Shown: positions 34,721 through 43,321 of the stretch, piece by piece
How positions within the stretch are numbered: position 1 is the stretch's first letter
How the letters are laid out: the number at the start of each line of letters is the position of its first letter
DNA from: Bin5 sp965200685
Lineage (GTDB): Bacteria > Chloroflexota > Anaerolineae > Caldilineales > Caldilineaceae
Direction of reading: 5' to 3'
Length of the DNA: 64,000 nucleotides
Assembly: GCA_965200685.1 (NCBI GenBank)
Contig: OZ241379.1
Location: 1,736,001 to 1,800,000, forward strand
Position numbers and translations under genes: made by a program
Notes under the pieces: generated by a model
Databases searched by the model: none
What the model saw: only the letters and a program-made list of their open reading frames with translations
Told to the model about the DNA's origin: nothing

Positions 34721-36151
34721 GTGGCAAATGCTTACGACTACGATCTGATCGTCATCGGCTCGGGGCCAGGCGGCTATGTCGCGGCGATTCGCGGCGCGCA
34801 ATTGGGCCTGAAGACAGCTATTGTTGAACGGGAGCACCTAGGCGGTGTTTGCCTGAACTGGGGTTGTATTCCCAAAAAAGCACTCATCAAAAGTGCCGAA
34901 GTGCTGGACACCCTGCAACACGCGGCCGAGTTTGGCTTCAGCTTTGAGAACCTGCAGGTAGACTACAGCTCGGCCGTCAAACGTAGCCTACAGATCATCG
35001 GGCGGCAGACAAAAGGCGTCGAGTTTTTGATGAAGAAGAACACAATTGACGTTTTAGCCGGGCATGCCCGCTTCACAGATGCCCATACCGTGCAGGTCAT
35101 GGCCGCTCCGCTCAACCCACAGGCCGAGACCAAGAGCGTATCCGCGCGCAATTTTATCATTGCCACAGGTGCGCGCGCGCGGGATCTGCCCGCTATCAAG
35201 GCCGATGGAGAGCGTATCCTCCAGTACCGCCATGCCATCCGTCTGACGGACATCCCTGCCTCCCTGCTGGTCGTGGGGGCCGGGCCGATTGGGATGGAAC
35301 TCAGCCACATCTACGCCACATACGGCGCGCAAGTGACGGTCGTGGAAATGCTGGATCAGGTGCTCCCCCTAGAGGATGCAGATGTGGCCCAGGAGGTGGC
35401 CCGAGAGTTCCAGAAACGGGGCATTACCCTGCTGCCTTCCAGCCTTTCAGCAGGCTTTGACATCGGCAAGCAGTCGGTCACAGTGACGGTCAAGAACCTG
35501 AAAGATGAGAGCACCCAGACTCTTGAAGTCGAGAAGGTGTTGCTGGCGGTCGGCATTACACCGAATACCGAAGATGTAGGGCTGGACGTGGCCGCTGTGG
35601 AACGGAATCAGGACGGATACATTGAAATTGACGAGTTCATGCGTACCAGCATCAATACGATCTACGCGATTGGCGACTGCACAGGTAAAATGCCACTAGC
35701 CCATGTGGCCAGCGCGCAGGCTATCGTTGCCGCAGAACACATGGCCGGCCATGAGACCATGCCGATCCCGGCCGAACGCTACATCTTTATGCCCCGCTGT
35801 ACGTTCTGCACACCACAGGTCGCTAGCCTCGGCATGACCGAAGCCCAGGCCCGGGCAGCCGGTTACGCAGTCAATGTGGGCACATTTCCGTTTATGCCCA
35901 ATGGCGCGGCCCAGGCCAAGGGAGTACGCAGCGGCTTCGTGAAGATCGTGGCGGATCAGAAGTATGGCGAAATTCTCGGTGCCCATATCGTCGGGCCAGA
36001 CGCCACCGAATTGCTGCCGGAGATCTCCTTAGCGCAGATGATGGAAATTACGCCCATGGAGATCGCACGCTCTGTCCATGCCCATCCAACCCTAGCTGAA
36101 GTCGTTATGGAAGCAGCCCACGGTGTCGAAGGTTTGCCGATCCATATGTGA
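34721..36151 (+). CDS. lpdA: Dihydrolipoyl dehydrogenase (E3)
   Basis: Flavoenzyme that reoxidises dihydrolipoyl-E2 with NAD. FAD loop IGSGPGGYVAA near residue 12; redox disulfide GGVCLNWGCIPKK with both cysteines; NAD loop VVGAGPIGMELSHIY near 186; FAD site TIYAIGDCTGK; and the C-terminal active-site His-Glu in HAHPTLAEVVMEAAHG. 476 residues, the usual length. Start is GTG 34721, six bases after GGAGG. Probably serves both E2 proteins of the window. Confidence 0.95.
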   Translation: MANAYDYDLIVIGSGPGGYVAAIRGAQLGLKTAIVEREHLGGVCLNWGCIPKKALIKSAEVLDTLQHAAEFGFSFENLQVDYSSAVKRSLQIIGRQTKGVEFLMKKNTIDVLAGHARFTDAHTVQVMAAPLNPQAETKSVSARNFIIATGARARDLPAIKADGERILQYRHAIRLTDIPASLLVVGAGPIGMELSHIYATYGAQVTVVEMLDQVLPLEDADVAQEVAREFQKRGITLLPSSLSAGFDIGKQSVTVTVKNLKDESTQTLEVEKVLLAVGITPNTEDVGLDVAAVERNQDGYIEIDEFMRTSINTIYAIGDCTGKMPLAHVASAQAIVAAEHMAGHETMPIPAERYIFMPRCTFCTPQVASLGMTEAQARAAGYAVNVGTFPFMPNGAAQAKGVRSGFVKIVADQKYGEILGAHIVGPDATELLPEISLAQMMEITPMEIARSVHAHPTLAEVVMEAAHGVEGLPIHM

Positions 36152-36157
36152 GAGGCG

Positions 36158-36976
36158 ATGAATCATCGACGCCTAACCCTAGAAGCGATCTGCCAAAAGT
36201 ATAGCATCGCCATCCTCTACAGTTTCGGCAGCCGCGCCAAAGCACTGCTGGCCTGGCTGGCCGACCCGACAGCTACCCTCGCGCCGGGCTCGTCAGATGT
36301 GGATATCGGCGTAAAACCGCTGCCAGGGATTGCTTTGCATTGGAAAGATGAGGTAGGACTGGCCCAGGATTTTGAAGACTTTCTGGACGTGCCGCGCGTC
36401 GATCTCGTCAATCTGGACAAGGCCAATCCCTACTTGGCCGCGGAGGTCATTCATGGCGAACGATTGTATGCGGAAAATGAGTACGCGGCCGACAACTACG
36501 ATCTTTTCATCCTACGGCAAGAGGCCGATCTCGCGCCCCTAGAGGAAGAAAAGGCGCGCATACTTCTCGGAACAACCCTAGACCGGATGGGAAGGCAACT
36601 CGAACAGTTACCGCTACACAACAAAAGTCTCTTCTTTGCAGACAGCCGCAATGTCTATACGGCCGAATCCTGCCTGCGCCGCTCATTGGAGGCACTCTTA
36701 GACATCGGACGCCACATTCTTGCCAAAGGCTATGGCGTTCCCGCAAGTACCTACAAAGATGTAGCGACATTGCTGGCAGAGCAGGGTGTTCTCAACGAAG
36801 TTGAAGAAAAACTACTTCGGCAGATGGCAGGCTATCGAAACCGGCTTGTTCATCTCTACCACGAAGTCAGCGCAGAAGAACTCTATCAGATCTGTGTTGA
36901 CGATTTAGAAGATATCCAGCCGGTCCGTTCGGCATTTCAGCATTGGATGCAGGCCAATCCAGATAAAGTCGTTTGA
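36158..36976 (+). CDS. Fused MNT nucleotidyltransferase - HEPN (HepT-like) protein
   Basis: 272 residues joining what are normally two genes of a type VII toxin-antitoxin pair. Residues 1-110: minimal nucleotidyltransferase with GS at 24-25, DVD at 47-49 and a third Asp at 82; the GS-to-DxD spacing is 21 residues instead of about 10. Residues 125-265: HEPN bundle with the exact RX4HXY motif R227-H232-Y234 in RNRLVHLY. In studied systems MntA AMPylates the HepT tyrosine to silence its RNase. Here the antitoxin would act in cis. Starts six bases after lpdA. It could instead be a housekeeping nucleotidyltransferase-HEPN protein. Confidence 0.8.
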   Translation: MNHRRLTLEAICQKYSIAILYSFGSRAKALLAWLADPTATLAPGSSDVDIGVKPLPGIALHWKDEVGLAQDFEDFLDVPRVDLVNLDKANPYLAAEVIHGERLYAENEYAADNYDLFILRQEADLAPLEEEKARILLGTTLDRMGRQLEQLPLHNKSLFFADSRNVYTAESCLRRSLEALLDIGRHILAKGYGVPASTYKDVATLLAEQGVLNEVEEKLLRQMAGYRNRLVHLYHEVSAEELYQICVDDLEDIQPVRSAFQHWMQANPDKVV

Positions 36977-37019
36977 TGTGCCCAGATCTTGTGGGCACGA
37001 CTTGCCCATCCCTTCGTAG

Positions 37020-37439
37020 ATGACTGCGTATCTTCCTGTCCCATTGGATATAACCGTCCGCTTTGCCGAGACGGACCAGATGCGAGTTGTCCATCACAGC
37101 GCATATATCATCTGGTTTGAGGCTGGGCGTATCGCTTGGTTGGATGCGGCCGGCATGCCCTATACAAAAATCTCTCAGGCAGGCTACAATCTCGCGGTCA
37201 CCGATGTGCAATGTCGGTATCGCACTGCCATTCGCTTCGGGGACCCGGTCCAGGTTATCACCCGGCTGACGATGTTACGCAGTCGTCAACTCAAATTTGT
37301 CTACGAGATCCGCAAGCGGGGCACAGATATTCTCTATGCCAATGGCTACACCCAGCACATCTGTGTTGACGAAGACGGACGCATGACCCGCTTGCCGGGA
37401 TGGATTTTCGAGCCTCTGCGAAACACCAGTGGCTTGTGA
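37020..37439 (+). CDS. Hotdog-fold acyl-CoA thioesterase (YbgC/4HBT type)
   Basis: 139 residues. VRFAETDQMRVVHHSAYIIWFE is the 4HBT signature with the catalytic Asp in TDQMRVVHH, and the long helix plus strands YNLAVTDVQCRYRTAIRFGDPV complete the hotdog fold. Probably hydrolyses an acyl-CoA or acyl-ACP in the cytosol. The C-terminal codons NTSGL and the TGA are provided by the sequence AACACCAGTGGCTTGTGA. No good Shine-Dalgarno precedes ATG 37020. Convergent with scpB, only three bases between stops. Confidence 0.85.
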   Translation: MTAYLPVPLDITVRFAETDQMRVVHHSAYIIWFEAGRIAWLDAAGMPYTKISQAGYNLAVTDVQCRYRTAIRFGDPVQVITRLTMLRSRQLKFVYEIRKRGTDILYANGYTQHICVDEDGRMTRLPGWIFEPLRNTSGL

Positions 37440-37472
37440 CTGTTACGGGTCATTGGTCACTGCAGTTACAGG
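37422..37472. repeat. REP-like element across convergent stop codons
   Basis: The stretch starts AACACCAGTGGCTTGTGA and ends GGTCACTGCAGTTAC. It holds the stop codons of both the thioesterase (+) and scpB (-). CAGTG and GTGAC on the left pair with CACTG and GTCAC on the right. Same core as the elements at 13299, 55785 and 56337. Confidence 0.55.
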
Positions 37473-37964
37473 AAGGGCCGGCAGTTCTTCCAGACTTGTC
37501 AGCCCAAAATACTGCATAAATTGGTCCGTCACCCCGTAACGGATTGGCCGGCCCGGCGCATTCAGGCGATCAAATTCCTCCACCAGCCCCTGCTGAAGAA
37601 GTTTGCGTAGTACGCCGGAACAGTCAACGCCCCGCACTGATTCCACCTGCGCCCTGGTCACCGGATGGCGATAGGCGATGATTGCCAGGGTCTCCAAGGC
37701 TGGACTGCTGAGCCGTACTGTTATGTCTAGGTTGAGGAAATCTTCCACTGCCTGGGACGCGGCCGGATTGGTGACAAGCAGCACTTGGCCGGCCCGGTAC
37801 TGCAAGCGCAGCCCCCGATTTTGCTCTTCATATTCCCGCTGTAGAGCGGACAACGCCTCGCTCACCACCTCCTCCGGGCAGCCCAATATCTGGGCAAATT
37901 GGAGCGGGGCGACCGGCTCTGCGGCCACAAATAGCAGGCTTTCCAATAAGGCACTCAGCTTCAC
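37443..37964 (-). CDS. scpB: Segregation and condensation protein B
   Basis: Winged-helix subunit of the SMC condensin complex. LSALLESLLFVAAEPVAPLQFA at the start, ALETLAIIAYRHPVTRAQVESVRGVDC in the middle and LEELPALP at the end match ScpB. 173 residues. GTG 37964 is chosen because it overlaps the previous stop in a GTGA arrangement and has GAGGAG eight bases upstream. scpA is not in the window. The last codons (TAVTNDP) are read from the dispersed REP-like element. Confidence 0.92.
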   Translation of the reverse strand: MKLSALLESLLFVAAEPVAPLQFAQILGCPEEVVSEALSALQREYEEQNRGLRLQYRAGQVLLVTNPAASQAVEDFLNLDITVRLSSPALETLAIIAYRHPVTRAQVESVRGVDCSGVLRKLLQQGLVEEFDRLNAPGRPIRYGVTDQFMQYFGLTSLEELPALPVTAVTNDP

Positions 37965-38527
37965 GCTACCCACTCCTCTTCAAAGGGCGCATGGCGTATA
38001 CGCACATCCAGCCTGCCCAGACGCAGACCCATATCCTCTTCAAGTAGATCCTGCGTGACCTCCACTACCTCGTTTGTCTTCATCGGCACGTCGATATCCG
38101 GTGCGGTTTCAACATCCAATTCGATGTCAACTCCATTGCCCCGGGCTTTCACATCTGGAATGACCGTAATCACTTCGGAAAGTTGATCAAGATGCCACGA
38201 CAGGCGACGCGCAATGCTATCGGTATCTAGTTCCACCGAACCACCTTCGACTGTCTGCACCCGCACGCCCCTTTGGCGATGGGGCCATAGCTCCAGCCAC
38301 AACAGGCTGCCGAAAATGAGGACCGCCAAGACGCCTACGGACAATTGGCCGATCAGAAAATTGATGCCATTTGCAGCCTGTTGGACGCGCAAAGATTCCT
38401 GCATCTGCAAAAGAAGGTCCAGCATCAGGACAATGACTCTGTGCGGGAAAATCGCTGTATAGCCTACAACAGCGAGTAGCAGCAGCCAAAGCAATACCGC
38501 GATGACACGGTTGAATAGATTTACCAC
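37961..38527 (-). CDS. AmaP-like membrane anchor (Asp23-related) protein
   Basis: Two membrane segments (VIAVLLWLLLLAVVGYTAIF and INFLIGQLSVGVLAVLIFGSL) followed by an Asp23/DUF322-like cytosolic domain: VQTVEGGSVELDTDSIARRL, VIPDVKARGNGVDIELDV, EVTQDLLEEDMGLRLGRLDVRI. This order is that of AmaP, which anchors Asp23 to the membrane. GTG 38527 is preferred over ATG 38545 because GGGGAGG lies six bases before it. Upstream a TATAAT at 38601-38606 (minus) is a possible -10 box. Overlaps scpB by four bases. Confidence 0.75.
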   Translation of the reverse strand: MVNLFNRVIAVLLWLLLLAVVGYTAIFPHRVIVLMLDLLLQMQESLRVQQAANGINFLIGQLSVGVLAVLIFGSLLWLELWPHRQRGVRVQTVEGGSVELDTDSIARRLSWHLDQLSEVITVIPDVKARGNGVDIELDVETAPDIDVPMKTNEVVEVTQDLLEEDMGLRLGRLDVRIRHAPFEEEWVA

Positions 38528-38645
38528 ACCAGACCTCCCCAGCATCTAGTCGTCTCTAGTACCTAGGAACTGCAGAGTACTCGCAACGATTGGTACTTTG
38601 ATTATACAGTAGAGTGCATCCACTAGCGAACAGGCGTGGGCAGCA

Positions 38646-41600
38646 CTAGCCATTGCCATTTCTGCGCGCTCTGTTCATGTAAATCGTTACGAGAGCAAGT
38701 AGCAGCCAGAGAACGCCGCCCGCCATGCTGACCCACAACCCGGTCTGCCAAGTATACGGTTGGTACGAAAAAACGACTTCATTTTCACCGGACGGCACGG
38801 GCACGCCCCGAAACAGTACATTGGCCGCATAGATTTCCGCCGGAGTGCCGTTGACCATCGCCTTCCAGCCGGGATAGTAGGCATCTTTCAATACGAGAAA
38901 AGCTGGCTGCTGGTTGTAGGTATGGATGACGATTCTCTCCGGCGCGTAGGAGAGGAGCGATGCTTGCGCGGCGTCGCTGCCCGCAAGTCCCCAGTTGGCG
39001 ACTGTCTCTAGGCTGGCCTCAACTATCGCCTCAGGGCCTGGCATTTGCAGCAGTTTGACAGCATCTGCCGGTGATGTGACAGGCCGCACCGTGCCAAACA
39101 GTTGGACCCGACCACTGTCCCCGAATTGATGTGCCCGACCATGCAGAAAATTTCGGGTGTCGGGCACATCAAACCGTTCGTATATCTTCACATCCCCACT
39201 GTGGACCCGACGAAAGTGGCCCCGGTCACTCGGTAATAGGGGTACAAAGGTATCTGTGCGCTCATCAATGAGCGTCACTGCCTGTACAGTCAGGCCCATA
39301 TCCCCGGCGGTTTCGGTCAATGAGATCTCCAGTGCTTCCAGTTGTGTTGGTGCTGGCAAGGGCAACCATACCAATTGCGCTGCTTCCTCCGGGCTGCCGG
39401 GTGTAGTGTGGCGCACAATCAATGATGGCTGCTGCTGCCCATTTTCCACATCCCAGTAGGTGACCGGCGCAGCCGCACCTTGGCCCATTGGGCTGTCCAC
39501 TTTGCTGTCGGCAAAGTGTAGGCCCGCTTGGTCTGCTACGACCAACTTACCCAACGGCAGTGTACAGTTTACGGGCCACTGCCCACAGGCCACGGCCGTT
39601 ACTTGCACCACTGGCAGATTCCCTGTACACCCGCCGTTGTGCCTGTCCGTACATCGTGCCAGTTCTGCGGCCTCCGTTTCTACTGTCACAAAGCCGACGA
39701 TTGCCACGGTCGTGGCCTGAAACTCATGGGGATTTTCAACCGTCAACCTGCGTAGGCCATCAGATGTGAGGACAGCCCCTATCTGCCGGTCGTAGTAGAC
39801 CCCTTCAAACCACAGGTCTCGCACTTTGTCTGTGATAACAAAGCGAACGTCCATCAGTTCGAGAATATCTGCTGGCGGGATTTCTTGTAATTGCTCTCGT
39901 ATCCGCCCGTCCGGCACCAGCTCCTGCGCTGGAATCAGCAGGGATAGGAAGGCATTGTAGCGTTCCAGGGGGAGCACACCGCCATCAAAGCCGTCTACGG
40001 CTGGTACGTGCCAGAAGAGGGATAGATTCGGGGCTAGAATCTCCTGGGATTTCAGGGCGATAATAAACTCGGCGAACGCCGCTTCGCTGATCTGGTCGTT
40101 CTCCCGCAGGACCCGGTGCCATTCGGGCATATCCCCCGGATCAAAAGCAATCTTACTCATACTCAGGAAACGCCCCATTGCCGCCGGGTGTAGTGTCCGC
40201 GCCGGCTCTGTCAGGAGGTGAGCCGGCGCAGTGCGTACATCGTAGACCGCCTGGGGGGCTGTCGGCCGGGTGTGGGGCAGGGCATGGGCAGCAAGGATGA
40301 GATCGATTGCCAGTACGGGAAGGAGTAGATAGCGGCTATGAGGGAGCTGCAGGAACCGCAGTGACCTATTGCTTGTAGAATTATTGGTCACTGCCCACTG
40401 GCCGCCCACGGATCGTAGACATTCCATCCCTATCCCCGCCAATATTGCCATTCCCAGAGTGTAGAGCATCATCCAACGGGCCGGGGTGCGGAACAGGTCA
40501 AAGCCGGGGACTAGCTCATAGAAGAAAAACGAGAACGGGTTCCAACGGCCCAAGGCCAGGAATAACCCCAACCCCGCAAAGAGGGTACCACATAGCCAGC
40601 GGTACTGTCGTGGAGAGCGGTTCCTTTCTACTGCGGTTCGCCCTCGCCAGATGCCAACCAGGGCGAGTAGCAGGCCCAGCAAGCCCACATAGGCGACAAA
40701 TTCAGTATAGCCGAGGGTAGCAAAGACAACACTCAGGTCTAGGAAGCCATAGGAGGGCAGGAGCGTCCAGTGAAGAAGCAGAGGGCGCAGGCTGAAGCTG
40801 GTCATATCCCCATAGCTTAGGCCCCCGCTACGTAGGCCCAGCCCGCTTAGTTCCAAGGTAGGTAGCAATTGGGCGGCGGCGATGAGGACGCCCAGCAGGA
40901 CGCCAGAGACATAGATGAGGAGGGAGGAAGCGATATGGCGAACAGCGGTCGCGAGTGAAGTGTGAAGAGTGGAGAGGTAGATTGCCCGTACAACTGTCCA
41001 TACGCCTACCCCCAAAAGATTGATGTATATGGTCTGCGCGTGGCCAGCGAGAAGCGAGAGTGTGACAAAGAGAGAGAAGGGAAGAAGTGGGAGTAGGGAG
41101 TGGGTACACCGCAGTGCCCTGTGGCTTGTAGCCTGTGGTGTTGGGGCACTGGTCATTGTTGTTTCTAATGCCCATAGGAGCCATGGCAGCCAAGCTGCGC
41201 TGTTCATCTGGTTGATATGCCCGAGCAACCCGCCGTAGAAGCCGCTTCCAGCCAACACCAGTGCGGTGGTCATGGCAGCAGGCCAGCCTGTTCCCCAACG
41301 ACGCATTAGCCCATAGCCGCCCATGGCCAGAATCCAAGCGTGGAAGGCTGCGCTCCAGTAGATCTGTTGTGTCACTGGCAGCCAGCTCAGGGGCCAATGA
41401 AGGGGATACAGCACTGCAGACTGCGGGTTGGCCAGAAAGGGTACACCCATAAAGATATAGGGGTTCCAGAGAGGAATGCGGCCTTCCCGTAGCGCAGCAG
41501 AGGCGTAGTCTCGATAGGGATAGAAATAGTGGAGAATGTCACCGCTGGCCAGCACCCGGTCTGTGAACAACAGGCGGTAGAACAGCAGAAGAACGAATAG

Positions 41601-41672
41601 GGCTAGGAAGGTAGCTGTAGATAGGGGTGGGACGAACCGCTTTGGCACAGAAAATTTTGTCTTTGTTACCAT
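38646..41672 (-). CDS. YfhO-family multi-pass membrane protein
   Basis: 1008 residues. N-terminal half holds about 12 membrane segments and the family start (VLASGDILHYFYPYRDYASAALREGRIPLWNP, quoted in part: GDILHYFYPYRDY). The C-terminal half is a large extracytoplasmic domain ending in another membrane segment (GLWVSMAGGVLWLLLALVTIY). YfhO glycosyltransferases modify teichoic acid or other polymers with sugars from lipid carriers. Three stretches look like translated dispersed repeats, near 39550-39600, 40345-40425 and 41085-41165 (for example QWAVTNNSTSNRSLRF). Start ATG 41672 has no clear Shine-Dalgarno and lies in the loop of a long inverted repeat. Confidence 0.8.
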   Translation of the reverse strand: MVTKTKFSVPKRFVPPLSTATFLALFVLLLFYRLLFTDRVLASGDILHYFYPYRDYASAALREGRIPLWNPYIFMGVPFLANPQSAVLYPLHWPLSWLPVTQQIYWSAAFHAWILAMGGYGLMRRWGTGWPAAMTTALVLAGSGFYGGLLGHINQMNSAAWLPWLLWALETTMTSAPTPQATSHRALRCTHSLLPLLPFSLFVTLSLLAGHAQTIYINLLGVGVWTVVRAIYLSTLHTSLATAVRHIASSLLIYVSGVLLGVLIAAAQLLPTLELSGLGLRSGGLSYGDMTSFSLRPLLLHWTLLPSYGFLDLSVVFATLGYTEFVAYVGLLGLLLALVGIWRGRTAVERNRSPRQYRWLCGTLFAGLGLFLALGRWNPFSFFFYELVPGFDLFRTPARWMMLYTLGMAILAGIGMECLRSVGGQWAVTNNSTSNRSLRFLQLPHSRYLLLPVLAIDLILAAHALPHTRPTAPQAVYDVRTAPAHLLTEPARTLHPAAMGRFLSMSKIAFDPGDMPEWHRVLRENDQISEAAFAEFIIALKSQEILAPNLSLFWHVPAVDGFDGGVLPLERYNAFLSLLIPAQELVPDGRIREQLQEIPPADILELMDVRFVITDKVRDLWFEGVYYDRQIGAVLTSDGLRRLTVENPHEFQATTVAIVGFVTVETEAAELARCTDRHNGGCTGNLPVVQVTAVACGQWPVNCTLPLGKLVVADQAGLHFADSKVDSPMGQGAAAPVTYWDVENGQQQPSLIVRHTTPGSPEEAAQLVWLPLPAPTQLEALEISLTETAGDMGLTVQAVTLIDERTDTFVPLLPSDRGHFRRVHSGDVKIYERFDVPDTRNFLHGRAHQFGDSGRVQLFGTVRPVTSPADAVKLLQMPGPEAIVEASLETVANWGLAGSDAAQASLLSYAPERIVIHTYNQQPAFLVLKDAYYPGWKAMVNGTPAEIYAANVLFRGVPVPSGENEVVFSYQPYTWQTGLWVSMAGGVLWLLLALVTIYMNRARRNGNG

Positions 41673-41703
41673 TATGTTTCTGTCAAAATTTCTCGTGCCA
41701 AAG
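41641..41703. repeat. Long imperfect inverted repeat around the yfhO-like start codon
   Basis: TTTGGCACAGAAAATTTTG at 41641-41659 pairs with CAAAATTTCTCGTGCCAAAG at 41684-41703, about 18 of 19 positions, with a 24-base loop. The start codon at 41670-41672 is in the loop and one arm is inside the coding region. Likely folds in the mRNA. Confidence 0.75.
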
Positions 41704-41728
41704 TAGCCGGCCTGTAATGGTTAGGGGT

Positions 41729-43321
41729 TCACTGGTCACTGCTGCTTAGCTCATAGACGGTAAATTTGCCTACCCGGTAGCGTTTCCTCCAATCTAGGTT
41801 GCGCGCAGCTAGGTGGTTTTCTGCATTGCGAACCGGGGCCCAGTCCGGTTGAATCAGGAATTTACGCTGCTGCAGCGTTTTGGCGGCGTTGTCCGCCAGA
41901 TAAACCGCATGGGGGAACCAGCGCAGTTCAAGCTGGCTTGATTCTGTCTGCGGGCGATTGGCATCGAACAGATAAAAGCGATACTGCCAGCCTAGTACCC
42001 GGTGATAGAGGATTGCGTCCGCGGGCGCGTGTACCACCACCCATGTCAGGGCCCGCCGTAGCCCTACATAGTCTCCGTGGTCACCACCGAGAGGATACCC
42101 GCCACGTGCCCCAATCTCTGCCGCTGGCATCAGTAACAGAACCAACACTGTGCCCGCAAAGACGACAGGAATGTTCCGACTCGTGGGGAGGCTCTGCAGA
42201 ATCCGGCTGCAAAAGTACCCACAGAGAAGAGACAGAAGCGGGACCAGGGGCAACAGATAGCGGTCCCAGATTTGAACGGAAGTGACGATGTGCGCGGCCA
42301 GAAAGATGAGGGCGCAGATGAGTAGGAAATACTGTGTAGGGAACATCAGTGGCGAGTTACGGCTCGCCCCGAATCTCTCTCCACTCTCCACTCTCCACTG
42401 CAATTTGCCACCATGCCATGCAAGCGCGGCCGTGGCAAAGATCAAAATCCACAACGGTCCCTTGGCAATGAGATGCCATGAGATGGGCCCCCAATCCACC
42501 AGCCGGGCGAGCCATTGGCTCGCCGGCAGCAGAGCCAGCTCGCTGTAGTTGAGCATGCTCAGATCCCAAGGCGAAGGGGCAACATGCCAGCGGCGACTGT
42601 CCCACCAGAGAATGGGGAGGGCGAGGAGAAGAAAGCCTAGGGTAAGAGCGAGCGGAGAACGCAGAGCAGTTCCTGTATCTCTTCGCCATAGATGTCTGTT
42701 TTGTATTAGGACAACAAGCGGCATGTAGAAGATGCCCTGCTGTTTTGTCATGACAGCTGATGCCAAGAAGAGGCCGGCCCAGAATAGGCGGTTTTTCACG
42801 GCGAAGAGGAAGGCCAGCATACCCCACATCACCAGTAGCGGGTCTGTGTAGACGGTAGGGGCAAAGCTGATGGCAAAGGGGCTGAGGGCATAGAAGATCA
42901 GCGCAAGCAGCCCGGCCCGGTACCCCCACAGGTTGTAGGCGATGGACCCGACAACGGCGGTTGTCAAGGAATCGGCGGCCACATTCAGCAGGCGAGCAGG
43001 GGCATCCGAATTGAGCACTGGGCCGGCAACACCGTCCCACAGGCCGAATAGCTGCAAAACGCCGCCCAGTAGCCACAGAAATAGCGGCGGCTTGTCCGGC
43101 CAGACTGTCAATGCCCAGGGATCCACATTCCAGAGATGCAGTGCCCAATAGCTGTAGATCGCCTCATCTTCTCGTAAGGGGAACTGATCCAGCAGGACCA
43201 GGCGCAATCCGAATCCGCTACATAAGGCCAAAAACTGCAATAGTCTGTAACTGTGGTTTCGTGTTTCACATTCAGCTGCCCACTGGTGTTTTTCCTCAGT
43301 TAATGAAGCGGTACTTGACAA
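41729..43321 (-). CDS. Family 39-like glycosyltransferase, multi-pass
   Basis: About 530 residues. LREDEAIYSYWALHLW has the acidic Asp-Glu pair of the GT39/ArnT first loop; NLWGYRAGLLALIFYALSPFAI and around ten other membrane segments follow; the C-terminal domain is extracytoplasmic. Such enzymes transfer sugar from a polyprenyl phosphate. The open frame extends to 43408, but that would overlap the next gene by 113 bases; TTG 43321 is a guess that leaves 26 bases, and the true start may be nearer 43240. Residues read from 42347-42410 (KLQWRVESGERFGASRNS) look like an inserted dispersed repeat. Confidence 0.75.
   Translation of the reverse strand: MSSTASLTEEKHQWAAECETRNHSYRLLQFLALCSGFGLRLVLLDQFPLREDEAIYSYWALHLWNVDPWALTVWPDKPPLFLWLLGGVLQLFGLWDGVAGPVLNSDAPARLLNVAADSLTTAVVGSIAYNLWGYRAGLLALIFYALSPFAISFAPTVYTDPLLVMWGMLAFLFAVKNRLFWAGLFLASAVMTKQQGIFYMPLVVLIQNRHLWRRDTGTALRSPLALTLGFLLLALPILWWDSRRWHVAPSPWDLSMLNYSELALLPASQWLARLVDWGPISWHLIAKGPLWILIFATAALAWHGGKLQWRVESGERFGASRNSPLMFPTQYFLLICALIFLAAHIVTSVQIWDRYLLPLVPLLSLLCGYFCSRILQSLPTSRNIPVVFAGTVLVLLLMPAAEIGARGGYPLGGDHGDYVGLRRALTWVVVHAPADAILYHRVLGWQYRFYLFDANRPQTESSQLELRWFPHAVYLADNAAKTLQQRKFLIQPDWAPVRNAENHLAARNLDWRKRYRVGKFTVYELSSSDQ

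Noticed and set aside
40828..41397. 189-codon minus-strand ORF in another frame of the YfhO-like gene
   Set aside because: Overlaps a continuous membrane-protein frame and has no hydrophobic pattern or family motif of its own.
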